Of a DNA stretch of 64,000 nucleotides, positions 36,950 through 45,491 are shown piece by piece; within the stretch, counting starts at the first letter, position 1, and each line of letters opens with the position of its first letter. The stretch lies in contig NZ_AP022576.1 in assembly GCF_010730355.1 (NCBI RefSeq), forward strand, positions 2,418,001-2,482,000, written 5' to 3'. Source of the DNA: Mycobacterium florentinum (GTDB lineage: Bacteria > Actinomycetota > Actinomycetes > Mycobacteriales > Mycobacteriaceae). Made by a program: the position numbers and the translations under genes. Under the pieces are notes generated by a model, which was not told the DNA's origin, did no database searches, and saw only the letters and a program-made list of their open reading frames with translations.

Positions 36950-37011
36950 CGCCGAACGTGCACTCAGGGCGAGATTTTCGCCGTTTTTCCGCCCTGAGTG
37001 CACGCTCGGCG
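36950..37011. terminator. 22-base inverted repeat with 18-base loop
   Basis: The left arm at 36950-36971 and the right arm at 36990-37011 match at 21 of 22 positions (core GTGCACTCAGGGCG). The T-rich loop is at 36972-36989. It lies 5 bases beyond the stop of the small secreted protein gene and 28 bases before the nitroreductase start. It most likely ends the secreted-protein transcript; it could also be a copy of a dispersed palindromic repeat. Confidence 0.65.
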
Positions 37012-37016
37012 AAGGG

Positions 37017-37367
37017 TTAGGGTGGCGGCGGGGGCGGGGGCGGCCCGTCGGGCGGAATCGCCCCGCCGCAGCCACCGGGCGGGGGCGGACCGGGGAGAGG
37101 TTCGTCACCGCCGACGCAGTCGTAGTAGAACTGCGGGCCGGCGATCCAGGTTTTCATCCACTGATGCCAGAACGAGCCATCGGGGTACTTCTCCCCGTCG
37201 CACACCGCCAAATTGCCGTAGCCCCATCGACCACCCGGGCAGAAGCCCTTCGTCATGTCGGGCTGATGCGGGTCGGGCGGATCTGCGCTGGCAGTCGCAG
37301 GAGCAAGAACAAGTGCCGCGGCACAACCTAATATCGCAGCCCCATGGCGAGCGAGCTTGAATTTCAT
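37017..37367 (-). CDS. Small secreted protein with polyproline tail
   Basis: The 116-residue exported protein has a signal peptide (residues 1-28, cleavage near ASA/DPP), then a compact region with three to four cysteines (FCPGGRWGYGNLAVCDGEKYPDG, QFYYDCVGG), and a tail of proline and glycine ending in eight prolines. An AGGGAGT Shine-Dalgarno precedes the ATG at 37367. It resembles a family of small mycobacterial exported proteins without known function. The polyproline end is encoded by CCG/CCC repeats. Confidence 0.8.
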   Translation of the reverse strand: MKFKLARHGAAILGCAAALVLAPATASADPPDPHQPDMTKGFCPGGRWGYGNLAVCDGEKYPDGSFWHQWMKTWIAGPQFYYDCVGGDEPLPGPPPPGGCGGAIPPDGPPPPPPPP

Positions 37368-37470
37368 TCCGACTCCCTAAGACATTTGAGTCCGGATAGT
37401 TTATGACGCAGCGGGCAATGCCCATGTCGAATTGTTCAACACCGAATAGGCGTAGAAAGTGGCGCGGCTA

Positions 37471-40400
37471 TCAGCGAAAGTCGCGGGACTTGGAGCCGAC
37501 GGCCAGCGTGATGCGGCCCAACCGTTCGGCCACGACGGTGACTGCGCCGCTGGCGTTTTGGACCTGACCGCGGATCAGCAGCGCCGGGGCGGTATTCGCC
37601 AGCTTGCGGTGTCGCGCCCACACCCCCGGCGTGCAGAGCACGTTGACCATCCCGGTCTCGTCCTCGAGGTTGATGAACGTCACCCCTTGCGCCGTGGCGG
37701 GGCGCTGCCGATGGGTCACCGCGCCGGCGATCAGCACGCGGTCGCCGTCGGGCACGCCGAGCAGCTCCTCGGCGGGCACCACCCCCATCGCGTTCAGATC
37801 GGCCCGCAGGAACTGGGTCGGGTAGCTGTCCGGGGAGATACCGGTGGCCCACACGTCGGCGGCGGCCAGCTCCAGCTCGCTCATTCCGGGCAGCGCCGGG
37901 ATGTGCGACGACGACCCGACTCCGGGTAGCCGGTCGGGCCGCTGGGTGGCCGCGGCCCCGGCCGCCCACAGCGCCTCGCGCCGCGACGTCCCGAAGCAGG
38001 CAAAAGCCCCGGCCGTCGCCAGCGCTTCGGTCTGCGGCACCGAGAGCTGCAGCCGGTTCGTCAAGTCCAGCAGAGATATGAACGCGCCGTTGGCTTTTCG
38101 CTCCTCGACCAGCTGCTCGGCGAGGTCGTCGCCGATGTGCCGGACCGCGCCCAGCCCGAGGCGGACCTCGGTTCCGGCGTTCTCGAGAGTGGCGTGCGCC
38201 AGGCTGGCGTTGACGTCCGGGCCGTGCACCAGCACGCCATGCCGGCGCGCATCGGCCACCAGCGACTGCGGGGAATAGAAACCCATCGGCTGTGCCCGCA
38301 GCAGCGCGGCGCAGAACGCCGCCGGGTGGTGCAGCTTGAACCACGACGAGTAGAACACCAGCGACGCGAAGGACAGCGCATGGCTTTCCGGGAAACCGAA
38401 ATTGGCGAAGGCTTCCAGCTTTTCGTAGGTCCGGTCGATCACCTCGTCGGTGGCGCCGTGCAGTTCGCGCATGCCCTCGTAGAACCGGCCGCGCAGCCGT
38501 TGCATGCGCTCGGTCGAGCGCTTGGATCCCATGGCGCGGCGCAGCTGGTCGGCCTCGGCGGCGGTAAACCCCGCGCAGTCGACCGCCAGCTGCATCAGCT
38601 GCTCCTGAAACAGCGGCACTCCCAGCGTCTTTCGCAGCGCCGATTCCATGGACGGGTGGTCGTAGACCACCGGGTCGATGCCGTTGCGCCGCCTGATGTA
38701 CGGGTGCACCGACCCGCCCTGGATGGGCCCGGGGCGGATCAGCGCCACCTCCACCACCAGGTCGTAGAACACCCGGGGCTTGAGCCTGGGCAGGGTGGCC
38801 ATCTGCGCGCGCGACTCCACCTGGAACACCCCGACGGAATCGGCGCGCTGCAGCATCTCGTACACCGCCGGCTCGGAGAGGTCGAGGCGGGCCAGGTCCA
38901 CCTCGACGCCCTTGTGCTCGGCCACCAGGTCCTTCGCGTAGTGCAGCGCCGAGAGCATGCCCAGTCCGAGTAGATCGAACTTCACCAAACCGATTGCCGC
39001 GCAGTCGTCTTTGTCCCATTGCAGGACGCTGCGGTTCTCCATGCGCGCCCACTCCACCGGGCACACGTCGGCGATCGGGCGGTCACAGATCACCATGCCG
39101 CCGGAGTGAATGCCCATGTGCCGCGGCAGGTTCCGGATCTGGGTGGCCAGGTCGATCACCTGCTCGGGAATGCCCTCGATGTCGGGCGAGTCGGCGAGCC
39201 CGTTCCAGTGGCCGATCTGCTTGCTCCACGCGTCCTGCTGGCCTTGCGAGTAGCCAAGGGCGCGGGCCATGTCGCGCACCGCAATTCGACCGCGGTAGGT
39301 GATGACATTGGCGACCTGGGCGGCGTAGTCGCGGCCGTATTTGTCGTAGACGTACTGGATGACCTTCTCGCGCTGATCCGACTCAATGTCCATGTCGATG
39401 TCGGGCGGCCCGTCGCGGGCCGGCGACAAGAAGCGCTCGAACAACAGCTCGTTGGCCACCGGGTCGACCGCGGTGACGCCCAGGGCGTAACAGACCGCGG
39501 AGTTGGCCGCCGATCCCCTGCCCTGACACAGGATGTTGTTCTCCCGGCAAAACCGGGCGATATCGTGCACCACCAGGAAATAGCCCGGAAAAGTCAGTTG
39601 GGCAATGACTTTCAGCTCGTGCTCGATCTGGGCGTACGCGCGCGGCGCGGCCTCGGGCAGGCCGTAGCGGTCGCGCGCTCCCGCCATCACCAACTGCCGC
39701 AACCAGCTGTCCTCGGTGTACCCGGCGGGCACGTCGAACGGCGGCAGCTGCGGCGCGATGAGCGCCAGCCCGAACGCGCATTGCTCGCCGAGTTCGGCGG
39801 CGGCGGTCACCGTCTCGGGTCGCTGGGCGAACAGCCGGGCCATCTCCTCGCCGGACCGCAGGTGCGAGCCGCCCAGCGGGGCCAGCCATCCGGCGGCCGA
39901 CTCCAGCGACTGCCGGGCCCGGATGGCACCCATCGCCATGGCCAGCCTGCCGCGCGACGGATGGGCGAAATGCGCTCCGGTGGTGGCGACGACGCCTACC
40001 CCGAAGCGGGGCGCGATCCCGGCCAGCGCGGCGTTGCGTTCGTCGTCGAGGGGCTGACCGTGATGCGTCAACTCGACGCTGACCCGCCCGGCGCCGAAGC
40101 GGTCCACCAGATCGGCCAGCGCCCGCGCCGCCGCATCCGGCCCACCGCCGGAAAGCGCCTGGCGGACATGGCCTTTACGGCATCCGGTCAGGATGTGCCA
40201 ATGCCCGCCCGCGGCTTCGGTCAGCGTATCGATGTCGAAACGCAGCTTGCCTTTCTCACCGCCGGCCAGATGCGCCGCCGCCAGCTGCCGCGACAGCCGC
40301 CGGTAGCCCTCCGGGCCGCGGGCCAGCACCAGCAGGTGCGGGCCGGCCGGGTCCGGCTGCTCGGTCCGGGCCTGCGTACCGAGCGACAGCTCGGCGCCGA

Positions 40401-40755
40401 ACACGGTGCGCACGTCGAGTTCGGCGGCGGCTTCGGCGAACCGCGCCGCGCCGTACAGGCCGTTGTGGTCGGTGAGCGCCAGCGCCCGCAGATCCAGCCG
40501 GGCCGCCTCCTCGACCAGTTCCTCGGGGGTGCTGGCCCCGTCCAGGAAGCTGTACGCCGAATGCGCGTGCAGCTCGGCATACGCGACAGCCGAGCGAGCC
40601 CGCTGCCGGCTCGGCGGCTGGTAGCTGCCGCGCTTGCGCGACGACGGCACATCGTCGGGCTGCTCGGTTGCCGCCGGGCCGCCGGCATGGCGCGGCTTGC
40701 CGTCGAGCACCCGCTCCATCTCCGCCCAACTCGGCGGTCCATTAAACCAGCCCAC
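37471..40755 (-). CDS. dnaE2: Error-prone DNA polymerase DnaE2
   Basis: The 1094-residue C-family polymerase is used for translesion synthesis in the SOS response. The PHP domain starts at YAELHAHSAYSFLDGAS, the polymerase core includes GRGSAANSAVCYALG and the catalytic-Asp segment PDIDMDIESD, and the C-terminal OB domain includes VTHRQRPATAQGVTFINLEDE. GTG at 40755 gives VGWFNGPPSWAEMERVL, matching the known DnaE2 N-terminus; longer starts would cross the LexA box. It acts with ImuA'-ImuB (50617-52868). It corresponds to Rv3370c. Confidence 0.96.
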   Translation of the reverse strand: MGWFNGPPSWAEMERVLDGKPRHAGGPAATEQPDDVPSSRKRGSYQPPSRQRARSAVAYAELHAHSAYSFLDGASTPEELVEEAARLDLRALALTDHNGLYGAARFAEAAAELDVRTVFGAELSLGTQARTEQPDPAGPHLLVLARGPEGYRRLSRQLAAAHLAGGEKGKLRFDIDTLTEAAGGHWHILTGCRKGHVRQALSGGGPDAAARALADLVDRFGAGRVSVELTHHGQPLDDERNAALAGIAPRFGVGVVATTGAHFAHPSRGRLAMAMGAIRARQSLESAAGWLAPLGGSHLRSGEEMARLFAQRPETVTAAAELGEQCAFGLALIAPQLPPFDVPAGYTEDSWLRQLVMAGARDRYGLPEAAPRAYAQIEHELKVIAQLTFPGYFLVVHDIARFCRENNILCQGRGSAANSAVCYALGVTAVDPVANELLFERFLSPARDGPPDIDMDIESDQREKVIQYVYDKYGRDYAAQVANVITYRGRIAVRDMARALGYSQGQQDAWSKQIGHWNGLADSPDIEGIPEQVIDLATQIRNLPRHMGIHSGGMVICDRPIADVCPVEWARMENRSVLQWDKDDCAAIGLVKFDLLGLGMLSALHYAKDLVAEHKGVEVDLARLDLSEPAVYEMLQRADSVGVFQVESRAQMATLPRLKPRVFYDLVVEVALIRPGPIQGGSVHPYIRRRNGIDPVVYDHPSMESALRKTLGVPLFQEQLMQLAVDCAGFTAAEADQLRRAMGSKRSTERMQRLRGRFYEGMRELHGATDEVIDRTYEKLEAFANFGFPESHALSFASLVFYSSWFKLHHPAAFCAALLRAQPMGFYSPQSLVADARRHGVLVHGPDVNASLAHATLENAGTEVRLGLGAVRHIGDDLAEQLVEERKANGAFISLLDLTNRLQLSVPQTEALATAGAFACFGTSRREALWAAGAAATQRPDRLPGVGSSSHIPALPGMSELELAAADVWATGISPDSYPTQFLRADLNAMGVVPAEELLGVPDGDRVLIAGAVTHRQRPATAQGVTFINLEDETGMVNVLCTPGVWARHRKLANTAPALLIRGQVQNASGAVTVVAERLGRITLAVGSKSRDFR

Positions 40756-40767
40756 GCATCCAGTGTA

Positions 40768-40783
40768 TCGAACACATGTTCGA
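40768..40783. promoter_or_regulatory. LexA (SOS) box of dnaE2
   Basis: TCGAACACATGTTCGA is a perfect palindrome matching the mycobacterial SOS box TCGAAC-N4-GTTCGA. It lies 12 bases upstream of the dnaE2 GTG, where LexA binding would block transcription. The wax synthase gene begins 135 bases away on the other strand. Confidence 0.92.
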
Positions 40784-40918
40784 TTTCGTGCAGAGTTGTT
40801 AAAGCGGTTGTTAAACGCGACTTCAACTTCTAAACACAGTCTTAACGGATTGGGATCTACCGCGACGGGGGTGCCGCGGCAGATACTGGTACGGGGCAAC
40901 TAGGGGCGGGAATTGAAT

Positions 40919-42286
40919 ATGGTACAGCTGACAACAGCATTGGATACGCGCTTCCTCGCCGCAGCGGACCCCGATCGGCAGGCGAGCATGGCGACTGGAG
41001 CGGTCGCGATCGTCAACGGCGTCGTGCCCAACCTAGGGCGGCTCAAAACTATTCTGGCAGAACGGATTCTGTCGATCCCGCGATGCACCCAGGTGTTGCG
41101 GACGCATCCGTTGCGCGGCACCCAGCACTGGGTCGACGATCCGGGTTTCGACCTCACCCATCACCTGCGCCGGGTCGCGGTTCCCCGCCCGGGCGACGAG
41201 GCCGACCTGTCGCGGGCGATCGCCCACGCTTTGGAACGTCCCCTGGAATTGGACCGGCCGCTGTGGGAGTGCTGGGTCATCGAGGGGCTCAGGGGCAAAT
41301 GGGCGATCCTGATGAAGGTCCACCATTACCTCGCCGACGCCACTCCCGCGGCCCACTTGCTCACCCGGCTCTGTGACGACTCCGACAGCGAAATGTTCGC
41401 CAATCACGTTGAAACCGCCAATGATTCGGCGCAGGACCGCCAGCCCGGCTGGGCCAACGCGCTCTGGCAAGCCACGACCGTCGCCAGCACCGTCACGAGC
41501 ACCCTGGCCGAGACGGTCTGGTCGGCGGCACGCATATCGTCGGCCGGCCCCGCGGTCACCATGCGGTGCTACAGCACGGTGCGCGTACCTCTCGCCGCCG
41601 TCGACGCGGTGTGCGGCAAGTTCCGGGTAACCACCAACGACGTCGCGCTCGCCGCCATCACCGAGGGCTTCCGGGCCGTGCTGCTGCACCGCGGCGAACA
41701 ACCGCGCGCCGGTTCGCTGCGCACCCTGGAGAAGGCCGACGACATCTCGGACAAGCTGCGGTATCTCCCGGTCGAGCACGACGATCCGGTGCAGCGACTG
41801 CGGATTGTGCACAGCAGCTTGAACCAGCCCAAGCAGCAGAACACCGGCCCCAGCATCAAGGGACTGGCCACCAGCTCCATGCCGTTTACCTTGTGCGCCA
41901 AGGCAGTTCGACTGGCACTGAGCCGACTACCACAACCTGGCATCGTGACGCTGGCCACCAACGCCCCCGGCCCACGGCACCGGCTGGAGCTGATGGGCGC
42001 AACCGTGGAACGCTTGCTGCCGATCCCGCCGACGGCTTCGCAGCTGTCCAGCGGGGTCGCGGTGCTGAGCTACGGCGACGAACTGATCTTCGGGATCACC
42101 GCCGACTACGACGCCGCACCCGAACTCCAGCAGCTCGCCACCGGGATCGAACGGGAGATGGCGCGACTGACGGCGCTCAGCGAGGACTCCGTCCTGCTGT
42201 TCACCAAGGATCGCCGCAGGCGCCGGACTCGCGCACTGCCCAATGGCGTACCCGCCGGTCACCCGACCGCGCGAGCGCGCCACTGA
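40919..42286 (+). CDS. WS/DGAT family acyltransferase (triacylglycerol/wax ester synthase-like)
   Basis: The 455-residue acyltransferase of the wax synthase/diacylglycerol acyltransferase family has the condensation-like N-terminal half (QLTTALDTRFLAA, RPLWECWVIEGL) and a C-terminal half with TNAPGPRHRLELMGA. The catalytic motif HHxxxDG reads HHYLADA (135-141): both His and the Asp are present but the final Gly is Ala. ATG at 40919 follows GGGGCGGG by eight bases. It corresponds to Rv3371. Products would be stored triacylglycerol or wax esters. Confidence 0.9.
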   Translation: MVQLTTALDTRFLAAADPDRQASMATGAVAIVNGVVPNLGRLKTILAERILSIPRCTQVLRTHPLRGTQHWVDDPGFDLTHHLRRVAVPRPGDEADLSRAIAHALERPLELDRPLWECWVIEGLRGKWAILMKVHHYLADATPAAHLLTRLCDDSDSEMFANHVETANDSAQDRQPGWANALWQATTVASTVTSTLAETVWSAARISSAGPAVTMRCYSTVRVPLAAVDAVCGKFRVTTNDVALAAITEGFRAVLLHRGEQPRAGSLRTLEKADDISDKLRYLPVEHDDPVQRLRIVHSSLNQPKQQNTGPSIKGLATSSMPFTLCAKAVRLALSRLPQPGIVTLATNAPGPRHRLELMGATVERLLPIPPTASQLSSGVAVLSYGDELIFGITADYDAAPELQQLATGIEREMARLTALSEDSVLLFTKDRRRRRTRALPNGVPAGHPTARARH

Positions 42287-42327
42287 CCCCACCCGGGCGG
42301 CGTTGCTCACCGTGAGAGGGTTGATCA

Positions 42328-43377
42328 ATGCCATCGGTCACCATCGACCCGCGCCGCCACGACGTGGTGCTGTTTGACCCCGGGCTGGACGCACCGCAAG
42401 CCTTGATCGTCCAACTGCGCGATGCCGGTGTCGGCACCGGCACCTTCGGCTCGGACGGCGACACCCGGTCGGGGCGCGGTGTCGTCGTTGCGTCGAACGC
42501 GGCGGTGGCGACGGCCGCGCGCGATGGCGGCTTCGCGTTGGTCATCGAGGTAGGGGCCCCCGACGCCTGGAATGACATCACCGTACGCACCGGGGACCGG
42601 CGCATGTCGCAGCTTCCCGACGCATCGCTCCTCCTCGACGAGGAGATCCGGCGCCCGGCGGTGTTCTTCGATTTCGACGGCACGCTGTCCGACATCGTCG
42701 ACGACCCGGACTCCGCACGGCTTGTCCCCGGCGCGGGCGACGCGCTGCAGCGGTTGGCCGCGCGCTGCCCGGTCGCGATCCTGTCCGGCCGCGACCTCGC
42801 CGACGTGACGGCACGCGTCGGCCTGCCCGGCATCTGGTATGCCGGCAGCCACGGCTTCGAACTGACCGCACCCGACGGCACCCACCACCAGAACGACGCC
42901 GCGGCCGCAGCCATACCGGTGCTGGAGCAGGCGGCCGCCCGGCTACGCGAGCGCCTCGGGTCGATCCCGGGTGTCGTGGTGGAGCACAAGCGATTTGGCG
43001 TGGCGGTGCACTATCGCAACGCCGCCCGGGATCGCGTCGGGGAGGTGGCGGCCGCGGTGCGGGCGGCGGGCCGGCGCGACGCGCTGCGGGTGACCACCGG
43101 CCGCGAAGTCATCGAGCTGCGTCCGGATGTCGACTGGGACAAGGGAAAAACCCTGTACTGGGTGATCGATCACCTGCACGGGCCGGCGGCTCCGACACCG
43201 ATTTTTTTCGGCGACGACATCACCGACGAGGACGCATTCGACGCGGTACGCGACACCGGCATACCGATCCTGGTGCGGCACAACGACGATGGGGACCGGG
43301 CCACCTCAGCGCGGTTCGCACTGGACAGTCCGGCCCGGGTCGCCGAGTTCGTCGACCAGCTGGCCCGCCGCCTCTAA
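42328..43377 (+). CDS. otsB2: Trehalose-6-phosphate phosphatase
   Basis: The 349-residue HAD-family phosphatase removes phosphate from trehalose-6-phosphate in the OtsA-OtsB pathway. Catalytic residues are D115 and D117 in FFDFDGTLSD; ILSGRDLADV, GSHGFEL and VEHKRFGVAVHYRN are further OtsB marks, and FFGDDITDEDAF holds the metal-binding acidic residues. It is shorter at the N-terminus than the about 390-residue M. tuberculosis OtsB2 (Rv3372), missing part of the N-terminal accessory region. It lies 41 bases after the acyltransferase, likely in one operon. Confidence 0.94.
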   Translation: MPSVTIDPRRHDVVLFDPGLDAPQALIVQLRDAGVGTGTFGSDGDTRSGRGVVVASNAAVATAARDGGFALVIEVGAPDAWNDITVRTGDRRMSQLPDASLLLDEEIRRPAVFFDFDGTLSDIVDDPDSARLVPGAGDALQRLAARCPVAILSGRDLADVTARVGLPGIWYAGSHGFELTAPDGTHHQNDAAAAAIPVLEQAAARLRERLGSIPGVVVEHKRFGVAVHYRNAARDRVGEVAAAVRAAGRRDALRVTTGREVIELRPDVDWDKGKTLYWVIDHLHGPAAPTPIFFGDDITDEDAFDAVRDTGIPILVRHNDDGDRATSARFALDSPARVAEFVDQLARRL

Positions 43378-43401
43378 CGGTCGCTGCCAGGTGGCGTCGC
43401 T

Positions 43402-43405
43402 CTAG
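43402..43405. repeat. Left target-site duplication CTAG of the IS
   Basis: CTAG at the left edge of the insertion sequence repeats at 44521-44524. It supplies the transposase stop codon (TAG on the minus strand). Confidence 0.85.
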
Positions 43406-44394
43406 CTGTACTGCCCAGGCAGGTTGGTCAACCGTGTGATGGGCGGGACCTTCCCGATCGCTGAGTGTTGCCGATGGTGATTGTAGGTATGCAGCCAGGG
43501 TGCTAATGCGGACCGGCGCTGGGCTTCGCTGTGGTAGTGACGGCTGAATGCCCATTCTGCTGCCATTGTGCGGTGGAAGCGCTCTGCTTTGCCGTTGGTC
43601 TGAGGCCGATATGGGCGGGTGTGTTTTGGCTTGACGCCGAGCTCTGAACACGCGTGTCGCCAGGCCTTGGACTTATAACAGCTGCCGTTGTCGGAAATCA
43701 CTCGTTCAACGACGACTCCCCGCGCGCGGAACCAACTCACTGCTCGGCGTAGGACCGCTATAGCAGTGTCGGCGGTTTCATCGTCGTGGATCTCGGCATA
43801 GGCCGCCCGGGAGTGGTCGTCGACGACGGTATGGACAAAGGCGTGGCCGAGCAGCTCATCGCGATTGCGGCTGCGGCGGATGCCAGGCGTCGCCGCGCGA
43901 TTCTTGCTGCCCTGCGCACGTCCGACGAACCGCCACCCGCCGCCAACAGGAATGTTGCCCAGTTTCTTGACATCGACGTGGATCAGCGAGCCTGGGTGTT
44001 CGTGCTCGTAGCGGCGAATCCGCTCACCCGTGCGGATATCGATGTGGGACAACCGGTTCAGTCGACACCGAACCAGCACCGCGTGAACCGTCGAGGCCGG
44101 CATCGACAGACGCGACGCGATCGCTAACGGCGAGAGGCGGTGCCGCCACCGCAACGCCACGATCCGCCGGACAACAACCTCTGGAGTGCGGCTGGGACAG
44201 TGGTGTGGCCGGCTCGACCGATCGCCCATCCCGACCACACCCATGGCCACATAGCGGCTAGCCCAACGCTTGGCGGTTGGCCAGGACACACGGAAATGTT
44301 CGGCTGCCCGGGCAATCGGCCAGCCTTCGTCAACAATGCGGCGCGCGAGCAACAACCGCCCACGAGGGGTCAATACGGCATTAGCGTGGACCAC
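43402..44394 (-). CDS. IS481-family transposase
   Basis: The 330-residue transposase has an N-terminal helix-turn-helix pair (GWPIARAAEHFRVSWPTAKRW, LSPLAIASRLSMPASTVHAVL) and a DDE integrase core: first Asp in PGSLIHVDVKKLG, second in HTVVDDHSRAAYAEI, and the Glu in NGKAERFHRTMAAEW. The GTG at 44394 (VVHANAVLTPRGRLLLARR after processing of the frame) follows AGGAG by six bases; a longer upstream ATG at 44442 lacks this. The last codon and stop (AGC TAG) use bases of the CTAG target duplication, so the reading frame ends outside the element. No frameshift is seen. Confidence 0.92.
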   Translation of the reverse strand: MVHANAVLTPRGRLLLARRIVDEGWPIARAAEHFRVSWPTAKRWASRYVAMGVVGMGDRSSRPHHCPSRTPEVVVRRIVALRWRHRLSPLAIASRLSMPASTVHAVLVRCRLNRLSHIDIRTGERIRRYEHEHPGSLIHVDVKKLGNIPVGGGWRFVGRAQGSKNRAATPGIRRSRNRDELLGHAFVHTVVDDHSRAAYAEIHDDETADTAIAVLRRAVSWFRARGVVVERVISDNGSCYKSKAWRHACSELGVKPKHTRPYRPQTNGKAERFHRTMAAEWAFSRHYHSEAQRRSALAPWLHTYNHHRQHSAIGKVPPITRLTNLPGQYS

Positions 44395-44520
44395 GAAGGT
44401 CTCCTGTTCGTTGTGGGTGCAGTGGTAGCAGCTCCACTCCACGACAGGAGACCTTCACCCATCAACGACCGCTACAGCGTGTCGTCACACTTCCTCAACC
44501 AACCTGCCTGGGCAGTACAG
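43406..44520. mobile_element. IS481-family insertion sequence, 1115 bp
   Basis: A complete element is present with perfect 23-base terminal inverted repeats (43406-43428 and 44498-44520, outer end CTGTACTGCC) and a CTAG direct repeat on each side. IS481 elements are known to favour CTAG-containing targets and duplicate those bases. It carries one intact transposase gene. The ends are identical and the target duplication is intact, which suggests a recent insertion. It sits exactly at the stop codon of htdY, between otsB2 and htdY. Confidence 0.93.
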
Positions 44521-44524
44521 CTAG
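44521..44524. repeat. Right target-site duplication CTAG of the IS
   Basis: This copy of CTAG contains the TAG stop codon of htdY on the minus strand, so the insertion left htdY intact. Confidence 0.85.
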
Positions 44525-45396
44525 CTCGGCACGTATTCGACCGCGCCGTCGTCGAGCACTACCCGCCCCGCCTCGGCGCCCTCGGCACCGGAAGCCTCGG
44601 TGCGAAAGACCGCCTTGCCTTCCCCGGTGCGCCAGATCAGCGTCGTCAACGTCTCGCCGGGAAACACCGGCGAGCTGAAGCGCGAGTCGATCGAGGTGAT
44701 GTTCGCCGCGAGCCCGTTGCCGAGCTCGGCGACCAGCGCGCGGCCCGCCACGCCATAACTGCACAGCCCGTGCAGGATCGGCTTCGGGAAACCGGCCAAC
44801 TCCCGGGCGAACCACGGATCACTGTGCAGCGGGTTGCGGTCGCCGGAGAGCCGATAGATCAGCGCCTGGTCCTCGCGGGTGGGCAGCGCGACCTTGCTGT
44901 CGGGCTCGCGATCGGGGAACTCCGGGGCGACGGGACGCTGACCCGGGTGCCCGCCGAAACCACCCGCACCCCGGATGACGAAGGTAGTCGTCGTTTCGGC
45001 GATCAGCTCCTGCGAATCCGGGTCGGTGCCGCGGCCGCGCAGCATCACGACCGCGTTCTTGCCCTCGCCCTTGTCCTGAATGTCGGCGACCTCGGTGACC
45101 ACCGACAGCTTGCCCGCCGCGGGCAACGGCGCGTGCAGCCGGATGCCTTGCGAGCCGTGTAACAGCATGGCCCAGTTGAACTTTCCGATCTTGCCCGCCG
45201 CCCCGAACGCGGGGCAGCAGATCACCGCATAGGTGGGCAGCACCTGCTGAGCGATCTCGTGGCTGTTCTCGGTGGTGAACGACAGGTCGTCGAGCCCGGC
45301 GCCCACCCCGAGGGCGTAGAGCAGCGTGTCCCGGTCGGTCCAGTCGAACAACATCGGCTCGGTCACCGCACCGATCGCACTCGGGTCAATCGCCAT
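44521..45396 (-). CDS. htdY: 3-hydroxyacyl-thioester dehydratase HtdY (MaoC/hydratase 2)
   Basis: The 291-residue double-hotdog hydratase has an N-terminal hotdog lacking the motif and a C-terminal hotdog with the hydratase-2 motif SGDRNPLHSDPWFA (D186 and H191 catalytic). It hydrates or dehydrates 3-hydroxyacyl-CoA/ACP in fatty acid metabolism. ATG at 45396 follows GAGGAG by six bases. It corresponds to Rv3389c. Its stop lies in the right CTAG of the IS; the protein is unaltered, but any transcription terminator that lay beyond is now displaced by 1.1 kb. Confidence 0.93.
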   Translation of the reverse strand: MAIDPSAIGAVTEPMLFDWTDRDTLLYALGVGAGLDDLSFTTENSHEIAQQVLPTYAVICCPAFGAAGKIGKFNWAMLLHGSQGIRLHAPLPAAGKLSVVTEVADIQDKGEGKNAVVMLRGRGTDPDSQELIAETTTTFVIRGAGGFGGHPGQRPVAPEFPDREPDSKVALPTREDQALIYRLSGDRNPLHSDPWFARELAGFPKPILHGLCSYGVAGRALVAELGNGLAANITSIDSRFSSPVFPGETLTTLIWRTGEGKAVFRTEASGAEGAEAGRVVLDDGAVEYVPS

Positions 45397-45491
45397 ACGA
45401 GTCTCCTCTCGAGCTGCCAGATTCACGCTTTTCTGCACTCAACCATTGCAAACCCTTCCCCCTGGGCCTGTCGGCAGGGCAGGCTATCGAC

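Noticed and set aside
36950..37011. Possible insertion-sequence ends
   Set aside because: Only 18 bases separate the arms and there is no transposase or target duplication; a hairpin is the better reading.
39019..40833. Long plus-strand frame opposite dnaE2
   Set aside because: Shadow of DnaE2 coding constraint, and it would run through the LexA box and dnaE2 start.
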